A stretch of DNA of 64,000 bases from Jacaranda mimosifolia (Eukaryota > Streptophyta > Magnoliopsida > Lamiales > Bignoniaceae), in NCBI GenBank assembly GCA_018894105.1, contig CM032123.1:24467744-24531743 (forward strand), in the 5' to 3' direction. A program made the position numbers and the translations under genes. Positions 36,345 to 46,700 of the stretch are shown one piece after another. Each line of letters opens with the position of its first letter. Position 1 is the first letter of the stretch. Below the pieces are notes generated by a model, which saw nothing but the letters and a program-made list of their open reading frames with translations, had not been told where the DNA came from and searched no databases.

Positions 36345-36349
36345 CTTGC

Positions 36350-38207
36350 TATGATTGGAGTGTTTGGATGATGTTGTATGTGGCTCCTTGATTAATGAAT
36401 TAAAATTATGCTAATATGTGTTTTAATTGCTAATGTTGAATGTCAATTTGGCATTAGTTTATGTTATATGTTGATATAGCATGTTGTTTATGGCCTTAAG
36501 GTGTTTTGGTCAATTTTAGATCCAATATGATTGGAGTTTATTGGATATTTTTGAAGAATATGATTCTTACTTAAACTTGTTTTTGAAAGCATGATTGAGT
36601 TTCTGAAATTGCATTTTTGAAAGGTATTTTGAATATGGAATTTCAACTATATTGTGTGATTTAATATTTAAAATGAGTTCTAGGTGCACAAAGGGTGAGC
36701 CTAAATCCACTTGATCCAAGCAAAACCTCAAAACAAGGCAACTGCTGCCTACGATCAGGCGTTGGCCAAGCAGCGACGTGCCTATCGCGCCGCTGTGTGT
36801 CTGGCTGGGCAGCAGCAGGGTAGTTTTGCTTTTGTGGATTTTGAGTGTTGATTTTTAGTTTCTTAAGTGACCAAAAGTGTTTTGCATCACATATAATAGG
36901 TGCACAAATATTGTGCAAGTTCTCAAAATTACATTTAACATTTTTTATTGCTTTTAAAAATTAGTTAAAGTTTATCTTCAACAATGTGGCATAATTGATA
37001 TGCTTTCTCTTGCTCGGCTAATTAATAGTTTCTGAGATAAGTATTTAATTGTTGGAATTGAATGTCAATTCTTGATTTATTTATTGTTCATTTAAGTGTT
37101 GAATGGATGATGAATGAATAGGGATGATCATGAGCCCTTAATATTGATTTTATTTGTTTCAACTTGTTGAAAAGGGTTGTATTAAATTAGGGCTTGTATT
37201 TCTCTTAATTTCTACCTTGTAAATGTTATGAGAGTAGAATCACTAGGAGTGAGGATTTCTTTCTCATGTAAATGTTACAAGGAGTAAAGAAGATCACTGG
37301 AGGCATGGAGTCCCAAGAAAACCTATAAATATATAGGACACACTCATGTAATAGCTAGATTTAATCAACCCACTTAAAATCAACTAGGTGGTGCATCTAT
37401 GGCTCTAAGTGCACTACTTGGTTAGGCTCATAGTCATCCCACCCTAGGAGCATGCTAGGTGCATTTACTTATTTAAGCTTTCCATATCCTATTGATGTAT
37501 GTGATGCATAGATTAAGAAATAAAAAACCTAAATAAGAAGATAAAAATGATGAGATCTTTGCAAGCAAGAAAAACCCTCCACATAGACTGCCTAAGTGCT
37601 CTCAATATTAAGTCGAAATGAATATAAATTAAAAAGAGTTTTAATTAATCCATACATTTTACCAATATATATGCCATGATGATGCTACCAATTTTGTGTG
37701 ATGGCACTCGATCACAGGGGTCACACTTAGGAGAAAAGTTGTGAGCATATACTTAGCATACGATGCACCTTTGATTTGAGAATGCCTACGGATTGGCCCT
37801 CGATCATAGGGGATGCAATGATGTCGTCTTAAGTCAAAGTCTGATTGGTAGATCCAACTTAACACCTAGTAATGTTGATGGCACATGGTCATATGGGTTT
37901 ACATGAAAAGTGAGGCAAAATTTATCAAGTGCTGTATAGAGATGCAATTAGCAAAGGTCGCTTACCCTCCAATTGGTTGTGGATGGCACTCAGTCATAGG
38001 GGTTCACTTCAAAGTCCTTGGGATCTTGATTCTGACTAGGAAATATGATTTCTCGAATTCTTCTAAGAGGAGAAGGATTTGATAAAATAGTGGGAGGAAA
38101 ACGTCCCTGAAAGACTGTGAACATGGTCTTTTTCAATATCAATATTCAATCATATGTTTGTACTCTTCTTTTCATCTCTTGTAGATTTTCGAAATCTTCA
38201 TAACAAA
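36350..38207 (+). mobile_element. copia A leader (5' untranslated region), right part
   Basis: About 1.85 kb without a gene, between the Tat insertion and the gag start. It has a GC-rich island (about 36730-36830) in otherwise AT-rich DNA. It also has four copies of a motif like ggcactcggtcacaggggtc at 37698, 37791, 37876 and 37979. Copia B (43527-44697) and copia C (53014-54940) have the collinear leader. No protein is recognised. It presumably serves RNA functions such as packaging. Confidence 0.8.
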
Positions 38208-38935
38208 ATGGCTAAGAATCCACTGTGAAAACTAATAAACTTATTGGGCCAAACTTCCACTATTGGTTGAGAAATCTGAAAATCATTCTTGACTCCGAAA
38301 AGAGGACCTATGTCCTTGATCAAAGTCCGTCGAATAGATTGGTTGATGACGCCACAAATGAGGAGCGTGAATTGTTCACTAAGTTTATAGATGATGATCT
38401 ACAAACGAGATGCCTCATGATGGCTTCCATGACCAATGAGCTCTAAAAGAATCATGAGCATATGAAGTATGCAAGTGACATCCGTACACACCTACAAGAG
38501 TTGTACGGTGTACAAACTAAGCATGAAAGGTTCACTTTGTCTAGAGAGCTCTTTAGGTCAAGGATGTTTGAAGGTTCAAACATCCATGATCACAGGCTTC
38601 AAATAATTGGAATCATCGAGATGTTTGGACAACTTGATGTTGCGATGGACAATGACCTATATGTGGATTTGACCCTATAGTTATTACCCTTTTCATTCAA
38701 CCAATTCGTTGTGAACTTTAATATGTCCAAGAAAAAGGTAATGATCAATGAATTGGTGAACATGGTTGTGGCTGCTGAGTCGACAATGAAAAAAAAAAAA
38801 CCTCCTATGCTTGCTTCCTCCTCAAAGTCAATGGGCCATAGGGGTCCTAAGAAGGGAGGTAAGAGGAAGAAAGGTATTTCCACCAAAGAGAAGCACCCTT
38901 GAAAGGTTCAGGAGAGTAAACAAGACGAAAGAGAA
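38208..38935 (+). pseudogene. copia A gag
   Basis: Starts at ATGGCTAAGAATCC, the start shared by copia B (44698) and C (54941). The capsid region (38225-38446, 38462-38680) contains PNFHYWLRNLKII, YVLDQSP, HEHMKYASDI and LYGVQTKHERF, the usual plant copia gag landmarks. A basic tail (38711-38902, KKGGKRKKG) and the zinc knuckle follow at about 38950-38992. The knuckle reads YFHCGEKGH, with the first Cys changed to Tyr and a stop inside. A short deletion just after the ATG and a stop after 38446 break the frame. Gag would form the virus-like particle, but this copy cannot. Confidence 0.9.
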
Positions 38936-40373
38936 TAAAGCTAATGCAAATTATTTCCATTGTGGCGAGAAGGGGCATTAGAGAAGAAATTGCAAAGATT
39001 ACCTTGCAACCCTTGAGAAGGGTATGTACTTTATTGAAGTACACTTGACAACTAATTCTTTTCCTTGGGTATTTGACATTACATGTGGTTCTTACCTATG
39101 TAATTTATTATAAGGTATGGAAAGAAGAAAGAGTCTTCATGAAGGGGATATGATCCTCCACCTCGGAAATGGAGCAAGAGTTGCCGCCATGGTCCAAGGT
39201 GTAATCAAGTTATACTTGGGAAATACTTGTTTTGTACTCGATCCAGTTTATTATGTACCTAATCTTGTGAAAAATATTATTTCTATTCCCATTCTTGATA
39301 ATGAAGGATATGATTTTTCTATATCGAATGGGAAGTTAAAGGCATTAGAGAATGGTTCTTTAATTTCAAAAGGTACTTTACATAATGGATTGTACATACT
39401 TGATTCTCAACCTTCACTTATGCACATTCAATCAAGTAAAAGAAAATTAGATAACCAAGAAGATGTCATAATTTGGCATGCTAGACTTGGACATATTTTT
39501 AAAAATAGGATGAACAAGTTAGAAGCTCTCAAAGCAATAAATGTTAATGGCATTGAGGACCTTTCTACTTGTGAATCTTGTTTGAAGGGAAAAATGACCA
39601 AGTCTCTTTTTGTAGGACAAACGGAGTGCACCACAAGTCCTTTGGATTTGATCTATATGGATGTTTGTGGTCTATTAAGAGTTAATGCGAGATGAGACTA
39701 TTCATACTTCATCACCTTCACCGATGATTATAGTTGATTGAGATGTGTGTATCTTATGAAGTATAGGTCCGAAACCTTTGAAAAGTTCAAAGAGTATAGG
39801 AATGAAGTAGAAAAGCAAAAGGGACTTAGTGTTAAAGCTCTTCGATCGGATCGAAAGTGAGAATACTTAAGTACTAGATTCTTGGATTATCTAAAGGAGA
39901 ATGGAATTCTCTCTCAGTAGACTCCACCCGGCACACCCTTACATAATGAAGTAGCCAAAAGGAGAAATCGTACCTTGTTGGACATGGTACGTTCCATGAT
40001 GAGCTTTTTCGATGAGCCCATATCCTTTTAGGGATACGCCTTAATGACGGCAGCAAAGCTACTAAATATAGTACCTTCAAAGTTGTGCCAAAAACACCGC
40101 ATGAGATGTGGCATGACAAAGCATTCTCTTACCAATACCTTAAGGTTTGGTCGTCTTTCGCTTACGTAAAGAAGTTAATGGGAGGCAAGTTGGACAGTAG
40201 ATCTGTCCTACACAAGTTTGTAGGATACCCAAGAGAGTCTTTGGGTTATTACTTCTATGATCTCTCGAAACAAAAGGTGTTTGTCTCGAGGTATGCCTAA
40301 TTTTTGGAATAGAAATTTTTATTAGATATAAATGGTGTTATTGTTGAACTTGATGAAGTTCAAGATGATCGAC
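38936..40373 (+). pseudogene. copia A protease and integrase
   Basis: The protease remnant reads WVFDITCGSYLC (39070-39110), where the family has D-S/T-GC. The 192-codon frame 39117-39695 follows with LHLGNGA and YVPNLVKNIISIP, and the integrase zinc finger WHARLGHI ... CESCLKG (39473-39600). The catalytic core has LIYMDVCG (first Asp), a second block with LRSDRK, and TPPGTPLHNEVAKRRN, which holds the third region (Glu region degenerate). At 40085-40300 comes the post-integrase hinge (KFVGYPRESLGYYFYD). At 40373 the sequence jumps to mid-RT. Stops at 39696 and elsewhere break it. Confidence 0.9.
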
Positions 40374-41290
40374 AACTCCAGAAATCCATTTATAGACTCA
40401 AACAAGCGTCATGAAGTTGGAACATATTGTTTGGCTTTGTCAAAAATGTGTATGACCTTTGTGTGTATAGGAAGGCTAGTAGGAGTAGTGTATAGTTTAT
40501 TGTCCTTTATGTCGATGGCATTCTTCTCATTGGGAATGAGAAAGAAATGTTAGAGTGTACTAAAACATGGTTATATACACAATTCTCCATGAAGGATTTG
40601 GAAGAAGCATCCTACTTATTAGGAATACATATCTATAGAGATAGATCGAGGAGGATGCTAGGGCTTTCCCAAACACTGTACATTGACAAGATACTGAAGA
40701 AGTTTAGTATGGAAGAATCCAAGAAAGGATTCATCCCTATGGGACATAGTCTTTGTCTCTCCACGTCTATGGCCCCTATGATAGAGACGAGAGACATAAA
40801 ATGTACCACATTCCTTATGCATCTACTATAGGGAGCATAATGTATGATCGTTCAATGTAAAAGGCCGGATGTAGCATATGCTTTAAGTGTCAAGAGCCAG
40901 TTTCAATTTGACCTAGATAAACATAACTGGAAAGCCATCGAAGGAATCTTTAAGTACTTGAGAAAGGCTAAGGATTTATTTTTGGTATACGACAATATAC
41001 AATTAAAACTCGAGGGGTTTTTGGATTCTAGTTTTCAATCCATTATAGATGACCTAAAATCCACTTCTAGATTTATATTTTGCCTCAATGGCAGCGTGGT
41101 GAGTTGGAAGAGTTCCAAATAAGTCACCACAAGCCCAATTACTGCTGAGGTGAAATACATTGTGGTTTTGGAAACAACAAAGGAAGATGCTTGGATTGAA
41201 ACTTCATCTAAGAGATGGATGTAGTGCCTAGCGTGCATGAGCCTATGGTTGTCTTTTGGAGACAACTTAGGACCTAAGCCAAGATCTTAT
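40374..41290 (+). pseudogene. copia A RT and RNase H with internal deletion
   Basis: The RT starts only at KSIYRLKQAS (40380). Compared with copia C (57118-57684) about 570 bp are missing, which removes the end of the integrase region and the RT fingers. The catalytic box is YVDG (40508-40519), one Asp lost. MKDLEEASYLLGI, IYRDRSRRMLGLSQ and PDVAYALSVKSQFQ follow. RNase H is at 40844-41290, with DDLKSTSRFIF and the weakened TAEVKYIVVLE in place of TEAEYxA. It is dead by deletion, active-site change and stops. Confidence 0.9.
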
Positions 41291-41484
41291 TAGTAATCCA
41301 AAGACAAGTAAATGCGTTATCATTTGATATATGATGTTAATTGATAGAAGCAACATTTGAGTGGAAACAGTTGCCTCAGAAATGAATATAGCAGAATTAC
41401 TGTCTAAACCCCTAAATGCAAAATGTCTACGAAGGACATCTTGAGAAGATGGGCCTTAAGGCTATGGGAAATTATCTTTAGGGC

Positions 41485-41495
41485 AAGTGGGAGAT
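41485..41495 (+). promoter_or_regulatory. copia A polypurine tract
   Basis: AAGTGGGAGAT immediately before the 3' LTR primes plus-strand DNA synthesis in copia elements. The identical tract precedes the LTRs at 48419 and 58809. Confidence 0.8.
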
Positions 41496-43526
41496 TGTTG
41501 GAATAGTGCCCCTCAGCCAATTAGATTGGCATGTAAACTATTTCACTTGTGAGACTATTTTGATTGAATGATATTCATATTTTAATGGCCATCTTCATCT
41601 TATACTTAATTTACTTCGCTAGCATTTGGTTGAAGCCCTTAGATCATACAAGACTATGGGACTTGATCATACATTGGGTGGTGATCATGAAATAAGTCAT
41701 ACACGATCATGATCTTAAAATATTCCAAGTCGTAGAATCTTATGAGACATGACATCTAAGATGTTGATAGACTTGCACTAATGATGCATAAATCCAAGGG
41801 GTTGGATATTGCTCTGTTTTATGAGCAATCTATGTCAGACATGGGTATATGTTAGTGGGTGCTTGTTGGATAACAAGTTCACTGGATGCCCATATAGAGA
41901 ATCTACTAGATAGCCATAGTACCAAGTTCTCTAGCTTACACTAGTACATATAATTAGTCCTTAGACCTGAGGATCCATGGTAACCTTGTGTTTAGGTTCT
42001 CAAGCTTTGACTCTTCCTTAACCACTTTGCGGGTCATCCGAGTTGAGCATAGGGTATGAGCTACTTAGACATGGAGGTTTGTGAGATCCAAGATAGGATC
42101 CATCTCCTCATTGTTGTGAAAGGCATATGCATCTCCTATGTATTCTATAATAATTGATTTCACAAAATTCTTGCGCAAGGTAGTATGATAATTTGGAAAT
42201 GGAGTTTTCCAAATAAAAGGTCATAAAGGGGAATCGAATATTGGGAATAGACATACAGTTGTTGAGGCTATTTGGGAGTCGAAAAATATCTTGCCCTAGG
42301 CCTCTTTTGGGAGATAGGAGACTGGAGGACCGTATTTGCGTGGCTAGCGTAGAGCTAGAATGGTTCACCAAGAGCATGTTCATTTCGGCCAATTAGTTGG
42401 GCACTATGGCCTTGAAGTTGGATATCAACCATGGAGATTAGGTGTTCTTCAATTAATGAAGATTAATTGAATTGAGTTTTTAGTTTAAATGAGTTTATAC
42501 TAATGTGAATACTTCAATATTCTAAATATCACAAGAGTTGTGAGCCAATGTCCAATGAATGGTGAAGGTTAGTAAGCCACTAGGATCCAATTATCAAACT
42601 TCAAAAGCTCAAAATAACTAGTACTTACAGCCTACCAATGATCAAATCATACCCAAAATCCATATTTGGATAGAGTGTTACCTTGAAATGCTAATATCCA
42701 AGGAGAAAGTGGTGAACCTTTCACCAATCCAGAATCTACCAAAAACCGCGCAACAGGAAGGGAGCGATTTTTAACCACACCAAAACTCCTCCAAAATTCA
42801 CAAAAAAAATATTGTATCCTATAAACACCTTGGAGGAAACATAGTAAAAAATTAACATCAAAAATCATTCTGGATCTCGCTAGAAAATTTTTCTAAATTG
42901 GTGCTCTGCACAAGTGGATCTCCAAACCGTAGCAAACTAACTTGTTTGCCTCTATTGATATGATCCACACACCAATTGAAACTTCCAAACTCTCCTCACT
43001 ATAAGCTAGAATAAGATAGGAGAATAAAAATGGTAGAGGCCAATTTGAGGTAGGGAAGAAGAAGAAGAGAGCAAAGCTTTCAACACATGAATCCAATGCT
43101 TGCAAGGTGTTTTGGAGGGAATTGTGATAAGAATCTAATTCTTTCACACTTTCAGAAAAAATGACCTCTCTTCACACCTACTATATCTATATATAGGGTG
43201 AGGTTGGTGTGATGCCAAGTTGGCATCACACCTTCTTCGAGGTGGGCGGCCAATTTGCATTGCCAAGGTGACAAATACAAATTCAAATCCAATTTGAATT
43301 TCATGTGTATCTTAATTATATTTGAAATCTAATTTCAAGCTAATTAAGATGCTAATTCAAATGATCATTTCATTTGAATTTTCCTCCAAAATGTGTTCTT
43401 CCCATTAATTAAATTAAACACTTTAATTTAATTAATTAACCATTGACTTAACTCTTAAGTCAAACAAGCTTAACTCTTAACCTTAATTTTGTTAACTTAA
43501 CTCTTTAAGCTAACTTGACCAATTGT
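41496..43526 (+). mobile_element. shared LTR between copia A and B with inverted 3' half
   Basis: The first part (41496 to about 42568) matches LTR positions 1-1000 in plus orientation. From about 42572 to 43525 the sequence matches LTR positions about 1235 to the end, but reversed (taggatccaa near 42581 is the reverse of the LTR tail). The block of about 235 bp between these parts is missing. So are the PBS and first ~800 bp of the copia B leader that should follow. One inversion with deletions at both breakpoints explains this. A separate reversed LTR fragment is the alternative. Confidence 0.75.
43206..43232. promoter_or_regulatory. perfect 27-bp palindrome next to LTR TATA box
   Basis: Arms GGTGTGATGCCAA (43206-43218) and TTGGCATCACACC (43220-43232) are perfectly complementary around one base. 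The reversed TATA region (tatatctatatatagg) is at about 43183-43199, right beside it. All other LTR copies here carry a version of this dyad at the same place. Confidence 0.85.
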
Positions 43527-44697
43527 TGGAATTATTTTTGAGATAAGCATTTAATTGTTGGAATTGAATGTCAATTCTTGATTTATTTATTATTCATTTA
43601 AGTGTTGAATGGATGATGAATGAATGAGGATGATTATGAGCCTCTAATATTAATTTTATTTGTTTCAAGTTGTTGAAAAAGATTATATTAAATGGGAGCT
43701 TGCATGCCTCTTAATTTCTATCTTGTAAATGTTATGAGAGTAGAATCACTAGGAGTGAGCTCCTTTCTCATGTAATGTTACAAAGAGTAAAGAAAACCGT
43801 TGGAGGCATGGAGACCCAAGAAGTCCCATTAATGTATGGGATACACTTATGTAATAGCTAAATTTAATCAACACAATTAAAATCAACTAGGTGGTGTAAT
43901 GGCTCTAAGTGCACCACTTGGTTAGGCTCATGGTCATCCCACCCTAGGAGCATGCTAAGCGCATTTACTTATTTACGCTTTTCATATCCTATTGATGTAT
44001 GTGATGCATGGATTAGGATATAGAAAACCTAAATAAGAAGATAAAAATGATGAGATCTTTGCAATCAAGAAAAACCCTCAATTTAGAATATCTAAGTGCT
44101 CTCAATATTAAGTCAAAGTGGATATAAATTAAATGGAGTTTTAATTAATCCAAGCCTTCTACCAATAGTATATGCCATGACAACACTACCGATTTTGTGT
44201 GATGGCACTTGGTCACAGAGGTCACACTTAGGAAAAAAGCTGTGAGCATATACTTAGCATACGATGCAACTTTCATTTGAGAACACCCACATAATGGTAA
44301 TCGATCATGGGGGATGTCTTAACGCCGTCTCAAGTCATAGTTTGATTGGTAGGTCTGACTTAACACCTAGTAATGTAGAACGCAGACGATCATGTGGGTC
44401 TACATGAAAAGTGAGGTAAAATATATCAAGAGTTGCATAGAAATGCAATTTTCTTACCCTTCGATAGGTTGTGGATGGCACTCGGTCACAGGGGTCTACT
44501 TCCAAGTCCTTGGGATCTTCATTGTCACTAGGAAATATGATTTCCTGAATTCTTCTAGGAGGTGAAGAATTAATAAAATAGTGAGAGGAATATCTACTTG
44601 AAAGACCATGAACATGTTTTTTTCAATATCAATATTCAGTCATATGCCTATACTCTTCGTTTCGCCTCATGTAGATTTTTGAAATCTTCAAAATAAA
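43527..44697 (+). mobile_element. copia B leader, 5' part deleted
   Basis: Collinear with copia A from about 37030 and copia C from about 53830. The PBS and first 800 bp or so of leader are absent, because the inverted LTR segment joins directly. The four repeated leader motifs are present (about 44202, 44296, 44380, 44475). No gene. Confidence 0.85.
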
Positions 44698-45330
44698 ATG
44701 GCTAAGAATCCACTTCACACTATTTTGGAAACTAATTACCGAGCCAAACTTTCGCAATTGGTTGAGAAATCTCAAAATCATTCGTGACTCCAAAAATAGG
44801 ACCTATGTTCTTGATCAAAGTCCACCGGACATATTGGGTGATAACGCCACAAATGAGGAGTGCAAATTATTTTCTAAGTTTGTAGATGATGATCTACAAG
44901 AAAGATGCCTTATGATGGCTTCCATGACCAATGAGCTCCAAAAGACTCATGAGCATATGAAGCATGCAAGTGAGATCCATACACATCTACAAGAGTTGTA
45001 CGGTGTACAAACTAGGCATGAAAGGTTCGTTTTGTCTAGAGAGCTCTTTATGTCAAGGATAGTTGAAGGTTCAAACGTCCATGATCACAGGCTTAATATA
45101 ATTGGAATCATCGAGATGCTTGGACAACTTGATGTGGTGACGGACAATGACCTATAATATGTCCAAGAAAGAGGTGATGATCAATGAATTAGCAAACATG
45201 CTTGTGGCCATTAAGGCAATGATGAGAAAGGGAAAATCTCCTATGCTTGCTTCTTTCTCAAAGTCGGCGCCCTAAGGGTCCTAAATGTTTCCATTATTGT
45301 GAGAAGGGCATTGAAGAAGAAATTCCAAAG
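44698..45330 (+). pseudogene. copia B gag
   Basis: Starts ATGGCTAAGAATCC. The frame 44762-45157 keeps RNLKIIRDSKN, YVLDQSPPD, LQKTHEHMKHASEIH and LYGVQTRHERFVLSREL in one 131-codon run, the best gag frame of the three copies. Just after DNDL a deletion of about 60 bp joins directly to the MSKKEVMINEL-like part. The zinc knuckle is broken by frameshifts (45285-45335) and the Lys-rich tail is mostly lost. The copy cannot make a working capsid protein. Confidence 0.9.
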
Positions 45331-46700
45331 CTTACCTTGCAACCCTTGAGCTATGTACTTTATTGAAGTGCACTTGATGACTAATTTTTCCTTATAAGTA
45401 TTTATACCGCATGTAGTTCTCACCTATGTAATTCGTTACAAGGTGTGGAAAGAAGAAAAAGTCATTGTGAAGGGAATATGATCCTCTACATTGGAAATAG
45501 AGAAAGTGTTTCCGCCATGGTCCAAGGTGTAATCAAGTTAGACTTGGGGAACACTTGTATAGTACTTGATCCGATTTATTTATGTAACCAATCATGTGAA
45601 AAATATTATTTTTATTCTCGTTCTTGATAATGAAGGATATGATTGTTCTATGTCAAATGGGATGTTAAAGGCATTAAAGAATGGTTCTTTAATTGCACAA
45701 AATACATTATATAATGGATTGTACACACTTGATTCTCAATCTTCACTTATGCACATTCAATCAAGTAAAAGAAAATTAGATAACCAAGAAGATGCCATAA
45801 TTTGGCATGCTAGACTTGGACATATTTCTAATAATAGGATGAACAAGTTAGAAGATCTCAAAGCACTAAATGTTAGTGGCATTGAGGACCTTCGTACTTG
45901 TGAGTCTTGTTTGAAGGGAAAAATGACCAAGGTTCCTTTTGTAGGACAAACGGAGTGCATGACAAGTCCTTTAGATTTGATCTGTATGGATATTTGTGGT
46001 CCATTAAGAGTTAATGTGAGAGGAGGCTATTCATGCTTCATCACCTTCACCAATGATTATAGTATGTTCGGGCATGTGCATCTTATGAAGTACCAGTCTG
46101 AAGCTTTTGAAAAGTTCAAAGAGTATAAGAATGAAGTGAAAAAGCAGAAGGGACTTAATGTTAAAGCTCTTCGATCGGATCAAGGGGAAGAGTACTTAAG
46201 TACTGAATTCTTGGATTATCTAAAGTAGAATGAGATTCTCTCTCAATGGACTCCACCCAGCACACCCCAACATAATAGAGTAGCCGAAAGGAGAAATCGT
46301 ACCTTATTGGGCATGTTACGTTCCATGATGAGCTTTTTCGAGGTGCCCATATCTTTTTAGGGATACGCCTTAGAAACGGCGACGTAGCTACTAAATTTAG
46401 TACCCTAAAAGTCGGTGTTAAAAACATGATATGAGATATGGTATGGCAAAGCACCCTCTTACCATTACCTTAAGGTTTGGGGGTCTCCCGCTTACGTGAA
46501 GCAGTTAGTGGGAGATAAGTTGGATAGTAGATCCATCTTGTGCAAGTTTGTGGGATACCCAAGAGAGTCTTTAGGTTATTACTTCTGTGATCCCTCTGAA
46601 CAAAAGGTGTTTGTCTCGAGAAATGCCCACTTTTTGTAAAATGAATTTCTATTAGATAGAAATGGCGTTGTTGTTTAACTTGATAAAGTTCAAGATGATC
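45331..46700 (+). pseudogene. copia B protease and integrase
   Basis: The protease motif region at 45395-45440 is frameshifted. The frame 45566-46228 (220 codons) is the longest in the copia elements here. It holds the integrase zinc finger WHARLGHISNNRM ... CESCLKG and the core with LICMDICGPLRV (first Asp). FITFTNDYSMFGHVHL, FKEYKNEVKKQKG and LRSDQGEEYLS (second Asp) follow. The third acidic region lies after a stop, at 46250-46290 (PPSTPQHNRVAERRN, the Glu kept). The hinge KFVGYPRESLGYYF is at 46550-46590. The core is well kept but the frame is cut by stops at 46228 and later. Confidence 0.92.

Larger units (their letters stand above)
21513..42568 (+). mobile_element. copia A, interrupted by a Tat element
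   Basis: Copia element with 5' LTR 21513-23711, PBS, a short left leader, then the 12.5-kb Tat insertion (23811-36344). The leader resumes at 36350, followed by gag-pol (38208-41290), PPT (41485-41495) and the start of the 3' LTR (41496). The leader on the two sides of the Tat element joins collinearly with the uninterrupted leader of copia C (53014-53140). That shows the Tat element went into an existing copia element. The coding region has many stops and an internal deletion of about 570 bp. Confidence 0.85.

Noticed and set aside
36730..36830. GC-rich stretch as a host CpG-island promoter
   Set aside because: It lies within the copia leader and recurs at the same position in copia C, so it belongs to the element.
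38599..38886. 95-codon minus-strand ORF (and similar at 55415-55735)
   Set aside because: Antisense to gag in two copies. The reading comes from the Lys/Glu-rich gag tail read backwards.
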